NCBI GenBank assembly: GCA_002104905.1
Contig: MCFE01000053.1
Span: 1-64,000 of the forward strand
Length of the DNA: 64,000 nucleotides
Direction: 5' to 3'
Source: Basidiobolus meristosporus CBS 931.73
Lineage: Eukaryota; Basidiobolomycota; Basidiobolomycetes; Basidiobolales; Basidiobolaceae
The translations under genes were made by a program, and so were the position numbers. Position 1 is the first letter of the stretch; every line of letters starts with the position of its first letter. The notes beneath the pieces were generated by a model. The model was not told the DNA's origin. It made no database searches and saw nothing but the letters and a program-made list of their open reading frames with translations. Of the stretch, positions 45,823-56,726 are shown piece after piece.

Positions 45823-46518
45823 ATTACTCTCGCTCCCCATCCCCATCCCCAATCATAACATCTTTTTCATCGTTTACATCACATACTCAATCTTTATATC
45901 CAAGTTGATGGTCATGGTATTTTCATGTTGCATTTCGGGCGTTCTTAACTTTGTAGCTTTGGTACCTTCGTTTATATTCACGGCTTGCGCATCCATTCAA
46001 TGTATTCATAGAAATAATCATTTTCAAATAAACATCCATTGCGGCAGCCATAACCAATCCTTCCATAGGAACCGAGTGTCTACTTAAGCTTATCATCGTG
46101 GATGCTTGCGTTCTCTTATCAGGCTTGAAATAGGTTCGCGCTGGAAGAGGATTTATTTCAGGAACCCTCTATCATGTCAAGCACAGCCAGTGAGTGTGGT
46201 TGGGCTAATGGATTCTCCGGACTGGAAGGGCCTTTTTTTCGGGTCCTTTCGGATCCAATCGTTTTGGAAGACTGATCATAGGTTAGAATTGCCATAAATG
46301 GTCTTTATCCCGGCGATTGGCTGGTAACTGGTCAAGGCGATGTATAAAAAGGTACTAGTGGAAAGAGGAGAATTCAATGCTGTCATTTGTAAAATCCCTT
46401 CAGGTTCATAGAGTATAATCGTTTCCCTGTCATTCCCTAGAATTTGTCACCTTTCAGTTGGACATATTCTACCCCTTTTTCCTTTCTCTTTTCCGATTTA
46501 TGGTGTGTTAGAGTAATA
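45823..46518. other. Intergenic region between MEF1 and CorA genes
   Basis: AATAAA at about 46027-46032 could serve MEF1. No further gene recognised. Confidence 0.5.
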
Positions 46519-47929
46519 ATGGATGGATACTACCGATCCAATAGTTCATCGACCGTAGGTAGTCAGTTGGAGCATGTGTTGTATTTAAGCGGAGATACGT
46601 CGAACTACCCTTCCCAAGGGTATCCGCAAGAGATCTGTCTGTCTAACGAGTGCGAGCTCGTTCAGAGGCAGGATATCTGCTTTCCAATTGTAGAGCCGAA
46701 AGAGAATAGTCGATTTGATGCCGGAGCGCTAGAAGAATACCTTGGCGCGGGAAAAAAGGCTCACAAGCATGCTAGCATGAACATGAAAGGCTTCTCAATA
46801 CACGAGGCCGAGCCTAATAGCGGATGCCAAGTCACATATTTTTCCCCCAACACGGGAAGTATCAAGGCCAGCACCCTCGCCTCTTTGACCGCGGAGAAGT
46901 TGGGGGTGAAGGAGCTGTTGAACCTCGACCTCTACTGGATCGACTTTCTCAATCCTAGCTATTCGGAATTGAAGTGGATCGGAAAGGTCTTTCACATCCA
47001 TCCGCTCACCATCGAGGACATCCAGGGGGCGGAGAGCCGCGAGAAATACGAATCTTTCCGCAACTACTACTTCGTGAGTTTACAGACGTTCAGCCCCAAC
47101 GGGTACTCCGAGGACGGCTACACCAATTTGGACCACCCAATCAGTGTCTACAACATCGTGATGAAACACTGCATCCTCACCTTCCACTTCGCGCCCATCC
47201 GGCACACCGAGAAAGTGCTGACCAGATATTCCCACCTCAAGGACTACCTGGTTCTTTCCCCGGATTGGATCAACTACGCGCTGATGGATTCCGTGGTGGA
47301 TGATTTCATCCCCATCGCGGAGAACTTGGAGCTCGAGGCGGATTCGATCGACGAGCTGGTCTTCATTCTCAAAGAATCGGAGCAGGCCGATATGCTGCGT
47401 AGGATTGGCAAAGCAAGAAAATCCCTATCCGGACTGCTTGGCATCTTGAAACCCAAGGCGGAAGTGGTCAAGACCGTCATCAAACGTATCGACGCGTTGA
47501 AGTCTGAGGCGAAAAGTGATATCAAGCTGTACCTCGGCGACGTTCAAGGTATTTCCATCCAACTTTGATGCCCCCCAACTTCGGTGTGTTAACCGTCTTC
47601 TCTTACGTAATATAGACCACATCTTGACCATGATTCAAAGTGCTGGGCATTTTGAAACCATCCTGTCACGTGCCCACTCCAATTACTTGGCCCAGATCTC
47701 CATCGAGATCACCCAAGGAAGCAATGCCATGAACGATGTGCTTGGGAAGTTGAGTATCTTGGCTACAGTCTTGGTTCCGATGAGTCTTATCACTGGTATA
47801 TGGGGGATGAACGTACCAGTTCCAGGGGAGAGCTCAACGGGCCTCGGATGGTTTTTCGGGATCGTGGGTTTCATGGTCTTTGGGCTCATCGTTAGTATCT
47901 GCTATTTTGTGAAAGCAAAGGTGATTTGA
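46519..47929 (+). CDS. CorA/ALR-type magnesium transporter
   Basis: Divalent-cation channel of the CorA-ALR1-MNR2 group. Exons 46519-47548 and 47616-47929; 447 aa. A variable N-terminus leads to a cytosolic funnel domain (FHIHPLTIEDIQ, EKYESFRNYYFVSLQTF, YNIVMKHCILTFHF, long helices around IDELVFILKESEQ). It ends in two membrane helices, the first followed by the signature GMN (residues 407-409, in GIWGMNVPVP). The N-terminus is shorter than in yeast Alr1 or Mnr2, so plasma-membrane or vacuolar location is not decided. ATG 46519 is the first true ATG of the frame. Confidence 0.95.
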
Positions 47930-48299
47930 TCCGTGCCAAATAATATACAACGCCATATGTATTCACAAACCTCACTCATGTACAGTCCCCGTTGTGTTGG
48001 GATGAACTAGACCAGGAATTCTCCAATAGCTTTGTAATAAACCACTTTAATGCTTCAAATTAGCTTGTTTATTTCTAAGGCAAAGCAACAATGAGCGCTA
48101 CCGTGTTGTAACGATAAGCATAGGGTTGAGATGATTTGAAATGGGTTGATGCACGGAATGGTTTCGTTCCTTGGTGACTTGAGGAGGGGGGGGGGTGTAG
48201 TAGGTGGCTGAACATCCGAAAGACTTTACATCAAAATGTGAAATATACGTGGAAATACTAGCAAACTATATGCAATGATTGGATTGGGCGGGGTGGGTA
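47930..48299. other. Convergent 3' flanks of CorA and MCM genes
   Basis: Contains a homopolymer run of ten G (48186-48195). No gene. Confidence 0.5.
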
Positions 48300-50540
48300 T
48301 TAGTTCCCGTGGGTGTTGAGGTTTTCTTCGATCTTCTTGACTACCTCCCGCGCGGAGTAGGGGATCTTGGTTCCAGGGCCGAAGATGCAGCCCACACCAG
48401 CGTTGTACAGGAAGTCGTAGTCTTGGGTAGGGATGACTCCGCCGCAGAACACAAGCACGTCATTGGCTCCTTGCTTCTTGAGTTCGGCAATCAACTCGGG
48501 AACCAACGTCTTGTGTCCTGCTGCCAGGGAGGATACGCCAACAGCATGAACATCCGAATCAATGGCCTGTCGGGCTACCTCGGCTGGGGTTTGGAACAAT
48601 GGTCCAACGTCAACATCAAATCCGAGATCCGCAAATCCAGATGCGACCACCTTGGCGCCACGGTCATGGCCGTCCTGTCCCATCTTGGCTACAAGGATAC
48701 GGGGGCGACGTCCGTGGTTTTCGCTGAAATGGTCGATCAAGCTGAGAATGCTGGAGACCTCCTCGTGATCTTTATATTCGGATTTGTAAGCGCCAGAAAC
48801 GACTCGAGTGGCTGGCAAATGGCGGCCCCAGATCTTCTCCAAAGCGTCCGAGATTTCGCCTACGGTACATCTGGCACGGGAAGCCTCGATGGAAAGCTCC
48901 AAAAGGTTGCCTTGGCCGGTCTTGGCGCATTCGGTCAAAGCATCAAGACACTGTTGTGCCTTGACTGGGTCTCTGGTGGCCTTCATCTTGTTGATTCTGT
49001 CGATCTGCTTTTGTCTGACCACGGTGTTATCGATGGCCAATACATCGACTGGGTCTTCCTTCTCTAGGCGATACTTGTTGACACCAACGATGGTTTCAAC
49101 CCCAGAGTCGATACGAGCTTGTCTCTTAGCAGCACTTTCTTCGATTCTAAGCTTAGGCATACCAGAGTCGACCGCCTTGGCCATACCACCGAGGCTTTCG
49201 ACTTCATTGATAACCTTCAATGCCTCTTCATAGATTTCATTGGTCAAGCTTTCCATCATGTAAGAGCCGGCCCAAGGATCGGCAACCTTTGGAATACAGG
49301 CTTCCTCTTGGAGAATCAGCTGGGTGTTTCTTGCAATACGTGCACTGAACTCAGTAGGCAGTCCGATGGCCTCATCGAGAGCGTTGGTATGAAGGGATTG
49401 GGTACCACCGAGGGTAGCAGCCATGGCCTCAACCGTGGTACGAATGATGTTGTTGTAAGGATCTTGCTCGGTTAGAGACCAACCAGAGGTCTGACAATGG
49501 GTTCTCAACAGGAGGGATTTGGGGTTGGTGGGGTTGAACTTCTCCTTGAGAAGATTGGCCCACAACCGTCTAGCAGCTCTCATCTTGGCCACCTCCATGT
49601 AGAAGTTCATACCGATCGCCCAGAAGAAGGAAAGTCTGGGGGCGAATTGATCGACCGTCATGCCGGCCTTGATACCAGTTCGGATATACTCAATACCATC
49701 AGCGATGGTGAACGCCAGCTCGAGCACGTTGTTCGCGCCTGCTTCCTGCATATGGTAACCAGAGATGGAAATGGAATTCCATTTGGGCATGTTCTTGGCA
49801 GTGTGGGAGAAGATATCCGCGATGATTTTCATCGACGGCTCAGGTGGGTAGATGAAGGTGTTTCTCACCATGAACTCCTTCAAGATGTCGTTCTGGATGG
49901 TTCCGGCAAGGTCCTTTTGGGTTGCTCCTTGCTCTTCAGCTGCAACCACGTACATACCAAGGATAGGCAATACGGCGCCGTTCATGGTCATGGAGACGGA
50001 CATCTTGTTCAAGGGGATGCCGTCGAATAGAATCTTCATGTCTTCCACACTGTCGATAGCTACGCCGGCCATACCCACGTCACCCGTGACTCTAGGATGG
50101 TCCGAGTCGTAGCCTCTATGGGTGGCCAAATCAAAGGCGACACTAAGACCCTGTTGACCAGCGGCCAAATTTTTACGGTAGAAACGGTTACTTTCTTCGA
50201 CCGTACTGAACCCGGCGTACTGACGAATGGTCCAAGGACGAGCGGTGTACATGGTGGCGTATGGGCCGCGGGTGTAGGGGAACTTCCCCGGAAGCTCATC
50301 TGGAAGGTTTGGTACGTCCGCCTTTGTGTAGACGGGTTTGACGTCGATCCCTTCCGCGGTTTTCCACTTCAGGGCCTCCGCGGGGTCCTTGCCTTTCAGC
50401 TCTTTGGTGGCAAGTTTCACCCAATCCTCAGGGAGTGGGTGCTTGAAAGTTCTGGCTTTGGTCCCAGAGAAGCTTCTTATCGAGCCGAGTATAGGAAGAG
50501 GTCTTTTGATTGCGCTTCTTAGAGCAAAAGTGTAAGTCAT
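48300..50540 (-). CDS. MMUT: Methylmalonyl-CoA mutase (B12-dependent), mitochondrial
   Basis: Interconverts methylmalonyl-CoA and succinyl-CoA in propionyl-CoA breakdown, using adenosylcobalamin. Single exon, 746 aa, ATG 50540. A mitochondrial presequence (residues 1 to about 30, [13 protein letters not shown]) precedes the TIM-barrel substrate domain ([43 protein letters not shown]) and a C-terminal B12-binding domain with DxHxxG (Asp623, His625, Gly628 in GQDGHDRG) and SLAAGH, GGVIP. Length and order equal the human enzyme. The partner genes (epimerase, MMAA/MMAB chaperones) are not in the window. Absence from yeast models makes this a lineage marker. Confidence 0.98.
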   Translation of the reverse strand: MTYTFALRSAIKRPLPILGSIRSFSGTKARTFKHPLPEDWVKLATKELKGKDPAEALKWKTAEGIDVKPVYTKADVPNLPDELPGKFPYTRGPYATMYTARPWTIRQYAGFSTVEESNRFYRKNLAAGQQGLSVAFDLATHRGYDSDHPRVTGDVGMAGVAIDSVEDMKILFDGIPLNKMSVSMTMNGAVLPILGMYVVAAEEQGATQKDLAGTIQNDILKEFMVRNTFIYPPEPSMKIIADIFSHTAKNMPKWNSISISGYHMQEAGANNVLELAFTIADGIEYIRTGIKAGMTVDQFAPRLSFFWAIGMNFYMEVAKMRAARRLWANLLKEKFNPTNPKSLLLRTHCQTSGWSLTEQDPYNNIIRTTVEAMAATLGGTQSLHTNALDEAIGLPTEFSARIARNTQLILQEEACIPKVADPWAGSYMMESLTNEIYEEALKVINEVESLGGMAKAVDSGMPKLRIEESAAKRQARIDSGVETIVGVNKYRLEKEDPVDVLAIDNTVVRQKQIDRINKMKATRDPVKAQQCLDALTECAKTGQGNLLELSIEASRARCTVGEISDALEKIWGRHLPATRVVSGAYKSEYKDHEEVSSILSLIDHFSENHGRRPRILVAKMGQDGHDRGAKVVASGFADLGFDVDVGPLFQTPAEVARQAIDSDVHAVGVSSLAAGHKTLVPELIAELKKQGANDVLVFCGGVIPTQDYDFLYNAGVGCIFGPGTKIPYSAREVVKKIEENLNTHGN

Positions 50541-51974
50541 TTATGGGGAAACCGGTAGGCTAGTAAAGGTTTGGGAGAAAGAGGGAGTCAAGTGTGGGGT
50601 AATACGTAGGGAACACCTCACTGCAGTGGTGTGGGGATATATATTTATGTGCAAAGCGCGGAGAAGGTTTAGGCAAGTGATACGAAGCTGGGCCAGCTGG
50701 TGGATAGGAATTTAAATAGGGAATGCTAAACTACAGGGAGTGGCTGAATGACCGATGATTTTAATCATCACTAATCCATCCGGTCGCCGCCTGCTTTTGA
50801 AAAGCACGGATTTCGGGCTCGTTGAAATGAATGGGTTTTGCGAATCCACCGATAACGCCATCCAGAAAGGGGCCGATCTGGATAGACTCTGGACTCCAGC
50901 AAGTGAAACTTTTGCCGACTGTTGATTAATGTTGCCATAGTGTGGGTCCGATTGATTCCTCCTTATTAGGCAGGCGAAATGTGGCTTAGGGAGGTTGGTT
51001 GCGACGTCAAGAAGCGAAGGTTGTCTCTAGCGAAGTGGTCTTTGAGGAGCTGATCCGACGGTTCTTGCTCCACCAGATGGATTCCCAAGGCCGTGTGAGT
51101 GTGGGAAAGCTGTTCGGTTGAAATTCACGTCATCCGCCTTCCCTTGCCGCCCTTACCCCCGACCATGAAAATCGCCGCTGACAACTACCCCGGCATCTTC
51201 ATGTTACACAAGGCAGTAGAACATACGCGTGAGAAAAACCGCCGACCTTCAATCAAGCACATATACAATGGCTCATTCTTAAGCTCACATACAATGGCCC
51301 ATTCTAGAGTCGAGATCTGGCCATGGAGCTAAATGTCTCAGACGACCGTTGGTTTCCCGTAAAGTTAATCCGTTGATTCATTAGATAAGGCTTAGGCATT
51401 CGAAGTCTCCGTCAAGCACCTATTGGGCACTAGGTCCTGACTTTTAATTCAAATTCCGATCGACTTCAACTGCCAGTTCGGTTTGTAATACCACCTGTGT
51501 TCAATGACGGGCGGGAGAGTGATTGGTGTGTATGCAGCGTTCAACGGAAAATTGGATTTCGGTGGGAGTTTTCTGTTGAATAGGCCTGCACGGAAGCTTA
51601 GGTGGTTTGGCGAACGTACTTGATATCTAGTGGTTTTTTCCTTGCTGAATGCCATAGCATCGTTCCAGGTGACTGCAAAACATTCGTATCACTTTTGATT
51701 GTTCACATCCTCCGATGTCTTACCTATGATCTATCTGTTGGAAACTAACTCGATCTATGGATTGGCTCTGGATTTCCTTGATTTGATACTTAAATAGCTG
51801 ATTACCACAAAATCGATGATTCCTTGTCACCCAAAACATTCCATATTTTGTGCATTAATCTTGACTGGCCTTGCCCAGCTCATTGCATTGTTCAGGCATT
51901 GAAAGGCAAGTCCAAGGATCTCATCACCTGCAATGAGCTACAGTGTAAAGGTTGGATAAAAGCACTTTAAGAAC
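50541..51974. other. Intergenic region; transition to transposon-rich DNA
   Basis: Promoter of MCM plus about 1 kb without recognised genes. CpG is common up to about 51.8 kb and then almost vanishes. Confidence 0.6.
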
Positions 51975-52118
51975 ATGGCAGAAACAAAAACTGGACACAA
52001 ACTGAAAGGACTACAAAGTGACAATCAAGGGGAGTACTGTTCTAAAGTGTTTGCTAAGTACTGCTCAACCACTGGCATACTGCTACAGACAACTGTTCCT
52101 CATACACCAAAGCAAAAT
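51975..52118 (+). pseudogene. Ty1/copia integrase fragment
   Basis: A 48-residue frame with the integrase core pattern LQSDNQGEYCSKVFAKYC, then TTVPHTPKQNP, matching copia integrases around the second Asp and the H-Q/N motif. Stops lie on both sides; nothing else of the element is intact. Confidence 0.75.
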
Positions 52119-53710
52119 CCTATTCAAAATAATTGTCATGATCCCATCAAAAGGCTGTCACAAATGCCAGTTCTCTCACTTTCCAATCCCTGACACTGAA
52201 TCATCTCCTACATTTGGGTACATTGATTGGCTATTGCCTCCTTTTCACCCTCCTCACTTTCTGACTCAACCAATGCTTATACTTCTCATGCATATAAATT
52301 GCTTATTTCTGTTTAATCATCAGTTATAGCTCAATTGTAGACTGTACTGACCTATGCAAGTCCCTTTACCTAACAATAACATTAAGCCTAACCTCACACT
52401 CAACAAGTAACTCCATTAGCATCCACCATTGAAAAAGTGTCTCTGTTGTAATGGTGTTTGCCCATGACTTTGGCAGGAACCTTACCCTATGAAAAATAAT
52501 TTGGTCCAGCAGGTGGATCCAATCTGGATCAGCTGTCATGATTCTGTTTGGAGACTGTCATAATACTAGCAGCTTGGAATCAGTGACCCTCTTGACAATC
52601 TTATGATGGGATCACAACAGTGTTTTGCTAATTTTACTGCCAAATAAAGTTATAAAACTTGACAGGGTTTAATTAGTGCTGTGACAATAATTGGATGGCA
52701 TTGTTGTGGTCTTAATGTGCTCTACAACTATTTTAAATGGATCTAACCGGCCAGTACATCCAATTGCCTTATATGGCAAAAAACTTAACAGTGTTTTGAC
52801 AGCCTCTCAGCAAGTCTCTGATGGCATTATTACTGCAGTATGGCAGCCTACAGCTAGTTCTGTACAATATCACTGTACCAATTTACCAAATGGTATTTCC
52901 TCTTTCTACCTCTCCTTGTGCAATTCATATATTCCATTGTGGAATCACCCCTCTTTATTTGCTCACTCACTACTACCTTTGGTATTCCACATATAGTTCA
53001 AATCAAAAAATACTATGGCCTCCTGCATACTAACCTCTACAAACACACACACCTGCTGTTGTAAAAATTCAAAATTCCACCTAAATATTCACCTAACTTA
53101 GTCACTTAGATCATTGCCTTCAAATCCTAGAGAATACTGACCAAATTCCTTGTTGGGATTTACTTAGAATATTTACCCAGAACATGAAAATTAGATAAGT
53201 CATCCAAACAGCCCCAAACTTTGCACACATGCTCTTGGGAGCTTCCTTAGCCTATTCTACATGTTTGTAATGCTAAGACCATGTAAAAGTATAAATACTA
53301 CTTTTACATCTAATAAATCATCAAGTGAGAACCACATAGTATACTTGTTCTCCCAATCACTTCCAATATCTCCAAGACTCTTACAACACCTGCAGCAATT
53401 GACATACTTCTCTCATCTCAAATTTATGGCTTTATAGTGTGATACTTGCAAAGTTGCCATATGCCTTGTACTGCTGGTAGAATATACATCTTGCAAACAT
53501 AAGCTTGGTTGCCACCACTTCTGCCATTAATACTTCCTGAATATCCACAAAGAACCTTTTGGTATTTAGCCAATATATTAGTTCATGCATTGGTAAAATA
53601 ATAACACATGTAAGTTGATATTTAGCCTGAATTTAGATTTAAAGAATATTTAAAGCAAAACTTTTGTTGAATATTTGTTTTTCATGACAAAAAGAGCTTT
53701 ATGAAATAAA

Positions 53711-53893
53711 ACCTGGATAAAACTAATATCACATCTACAATATGCTTAAAATAAACTAAACTTTTGTCAAATAATCTTTATCTTGTGCAAAAAAGTGTCA
53801 AAAACAAGTCGTCAAAGCAACTTTTGGATAATGGATAAAGCTAATATTACATTTACAATTTTATTTAAAACAAATTAAACTTTTGTCAAATAT
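53711..53893. repeat. Imperfect AT-rich tandem repeat
   Basis: A segment beginning GGATAAAACTAATATCACAT (about 53714) recurs about 118 bp later as GGATAAAGCTAATATTACAT (about 53833), both ending in AAACTTTTGTCAAATA. A weaker third copy precedes at about 53650. Confidence 0.75.
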
Positions 53894-53978
53894 TAATTGG
53901 CTAGAATTGCAGCTTTTTTCTTGCCCTTCCCTGTCTCAGGCTTGGGTAGACTTTTTTCCCTTTACCATTCTCTTTATT

Positions 53979-54325
53979 GTTGCCAGGACTTCACTGCTAC
54001 TTTGTCTGAGTGCCTCTTGTATTGAACTACATTTTCTCCTTGATAGATGCTGCTCTGATGCATCTGTTTTGGCCTTCTTGTCCCTTGCTGGCACTCAACT
54101 GGTAATCTGATGCTTTTTCCCCCGCTTATTTTGAGATCTCAGCCCATACTGTGACAGGCTCCTGAGGTAGCCATAGGCTTTTATCACTGCCCTTCACTAC
54201 TACTCTGACTGAGTGCTTTTTAAGTGGAACTACACTTTTCCTTGATATATGTTATGCTAGTGCATCTGTGTCTGCTTGCTTTGTCCTTATTGGGACTCTT
54301 CCAGCTACCTGATGTCTCTTTGATG
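53979..54325. repeat. Imperfect direct duplication
   Basis: About 140 bp near 53979-54115 is echoed at about 54176-54325 (shared pieces: CTTCACT, CTGAGTGC, GAACTACA, TTTCTCCTTGATA versus TTTTCCTTGATA, CATCTGT). The copies are clearly old. Confidence 0.6.
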
Positions 54326-54866
54326 CTTGTTTGGAGCTTTTGGCCCTGCTTGTAATGAGCTTTTGAAGAAGCTACTGGTTCTTAGCCATTGTACCCTTAT
54401 TCTTCTGCCATTGATAGTTTCTGCTATACTAAAGATGATTTCTTAGCAAACCAAAGCTGGCTCAAAATCTGTTTGCTTGTTTGAATCCCAGATGATGATC
54501 ATGGCACAAGTCAAGCACATTCTGCTTGGCCTTGAGTTCCTGATGTTCCTATCATATGCCAGCCTTAAGGTGTTGGTGTGCTAGATTTCTAACAGCCTCT
54601 TGAATATTGGCCCACTCTTCATCATAGCACTGAACAGCTTCACCTATCTTCAATATGTTTTGATTTTTGGGATTTGGTATAGTTGCTACATTTTCTCCCT
54701 CACATGCTGTGATAGGTTTCTTTGTGGGCTTTATCTTTGAACACTATTGTTATGCTTCAAAGACTGTACAGTGTTCCTCTTCTGTTACACCAGGAAATGG
54801 CTCAATTCTTGGCTGTGACATTTAGCTACTTAAGTTCCTTCTTTGCTGCAAAGATACTGCTTTGTC

Positions 54867-55387
54867 TGTCATGATCACATGACAGCCATGAACACCCATG
54901 CCAAGTTTTGGCTTCCTAGCTCAATTTCTAAGAGATTCCTTCTGGAACCTTCTACCACCTTCCAAAAAGTTCCTGACCATTCCAAACCATTGTTACACAA
55001 TGGAACATTCCATGGAAGCTTTCCATTGTATTTTTCATAGTCCAGTACCATATATGGAAATACCAGGTCACATGACTTAGTCACATGATCAGGTGACCCA
55101 ATCCATTTCCCCATCCTGTCTCAGTGCCGTGTCATCTATGTCATTATCCCCAGCACCATTGCTGTGCCTCACCCCACAACCCCATTAGTATTAGCTAATA
55201 TCTCTTGGCATCAGTATAGCCAAAAAGTATATATAGTCCTATCCCCCCTTAAGTATTCCTCAGTCTGATAAACACAGGTCTTGAATAAACAGCCTTGCCT
55301 TGAATCCTGCCTTGCCTTGATGGTCCACACCTAAGTCCTTTCCTGCTGTGCCTAGCTTTTCCTCCTGCCTTGTGTCTATTCATAACA
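54867..55387 (+). repeat. 5' LTR of element 2
   Basis: 521 bp. TATATATA at 55228-55235 predicts transcription start near 55260; AATAAA at 55284-55289. About five substitutions from the 3' copy. Confidence 0.95.
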
Positions 55388-55389
55388 GT

Positions 55390-55400
55390 TTTATCAGACT
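55390..55400 (+). other. Self-priming site of element 2 (predicted)
   Basis: TTTATCAGACT, two bases after the LTR, is the exact complement of AGTCTGATAAA at 55262-55272. That stretch starts 34 bp downstream of the TATA box, at the expected 5' end of the RNA. Tf1-type elements self-prime with an 11-nt pairing of this kind. Confidence 0.75.
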
Positions 55401-55793
55401 CCCCTGACTTACCTGTGGATCCCTGCCTTCTGCCCAAAGTTTGAAGAAAACTTGTAAAAGGAATACTCACCGTAAGTATCACCCATCATCTTTCCCTAGT
55501 CTTGTCCTATAAAGGCAAAGATACTTTATCTTTGTAAAACTATTGGTCAAAGCTGCATTCACTTTATTACCCTGCTGGTGGAGTTTACAGTTGTTACAGT
55601 ATTGGAAGCTTTAGTACAATACTCTATCAAAGGACGTTGAAACCAGTACCTTCTGAAGTGACGCTAACTTATTTAAGTTGGGGATTGTGGCTCAATAGTT
55701 GTATTCTTGACATACTAGTGGCTTTACAAACCCACAACCTAGTTTAGTATATTCCGGTATTCCTTGCAAGTTCACCCGCCTTCCTCTGCTACC

Positions 55794-56726
55794 ATGTCCA
55801 ACCTAGAGCTGAACTTTGCCCAGCTCATGGCTGCCTTTACCCAACTGCAGCAAGACCATGCAGACCTCAGAAACACTCTTGCTCAGTTCCAGAACCAAAG
55901 TGTCCAGCAAACTAGCCATGTCCCAGTCTACCAAGAACCCAAGTATACTCCTGCTACCAAGTTCAATGGCTCTCAGAATGAATTCCGTGGCTTCATCAAC
56001 ATGGTGAAGAACAACCTTGCACTCCAGCCCAACCGGTACCCCACTGACCAGGCCAAAGTTGGTTTCATCTCCAACCTGCTTACTGGTACAGCTCTCAAGT
56101 GGTTCTCCCCATTAGTGGAGACCAACTCTCCCCTACTCAGAGACTACCAAGCTTTTCTCACAGAAATGGAGCTAACGTTTGGTAATCTTGACCAAGCCAG
56201 AACTGCTGCCAACAAGATCAAGACCCTCAAGCAAGGGAACAAACCAGCATCAGTATATGCCTCAGAATTCCGACAACTCTCCAGTGACCTCAGCTCCTGG
56301 GGTCAAGCAGCCTTGATAAGCCAATTCCAAGATGGCCTCAATGATGAAGTTTGTGATCTGCTACTCACACTCCCAGATCCAGATACATTGGTTGAAGCTA
56401 TGCACCAAGCAATCCGGTGTGATAACAGACTATTCCAGAAGAAGCAAAAGAACCATCAAAGACACATTCCTGTTGCAGTCCCAGCCCCTCCTGCTCCCCA
56501 AGTCACTCCAGAAGATCCTATGCAGATTGATAGTGCCAAATACAAGAAACTATCAAAGAGTGAAAAGTCCAGACGTCAACAAGCCAACCTCTGTCTATAC
56601 TGCGGCCAACCAGGTCACTTTGCCAAGTCCTGCCCCAACAAGAAGTCCAGCTTCAAGCTGATGCAGTCCTCCAGCAACCAACCTGATCCAGATCTGTCGG
56701 GAAACTCCAATGTCCAGTTGCACTGA
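55794..56726 (+). CDS. Gag of element 2
   Basis: 310-aa Gag, ATG at 55794 (ACCATGTCC). Coiled-coil-like N-terminus, Ty3-type capsid ([43 protein letters not shown]) and a CCHC zinc knuckle [14 protein letters not shown] near the end. It stops at 56724-56726, 40 nt into the pol frame, with a canonical slippery heptamer 21 nt upstream of the stop. Confidence 0.93.
   Translation: MSNLELNFAQLMAAFTQLQQDHADLRNTLAQFQNQSVQQTSHVPVYQEPKYTPATKFNGSQNEFRGFINMVKNNLALQPNRYPTDQAKVGFISNLLTGTALKWFSPLVETNSPLLRDYQAFLTEMELTFGNLDQARTAANKIKTLKQGNKPASVYASEFRQLSSDLSSWGQAALISQFQDGLNDEVCDLLLTLPDPDTLVEAMHQAIRCDNRLFQKKQKNHQRHIPVAVPAPPAPQVTPEDPMQIDSAKYKKLSKSEKSRRQQANLCLYCGQPGHFAKSCPNKKSSFKLMQSSSNQPDPDLSGNSNVQLH

Larger units (their letters stand above)
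52119..54866. other. Decayed repeat DNA, nearly CpG-free
   Basis: No intact gene. AT-rich, with open frames of at most about 100 codons and no conserved domain. Two local duplications are listed separately. On the minus strand near 54.4-54.8 kb short protein-like stretches (EEWANIQEAVRNLAHQHLKAG) appear to belong to the decayed ORF split by element 2. Confidence 0.6.

Noticed and set aside
48279-49067. 262-aa antisense open frame in methylmalonyl-CoA mutase
   Set aside because: Shadow frame; the enzyme on the minus strand is complete.
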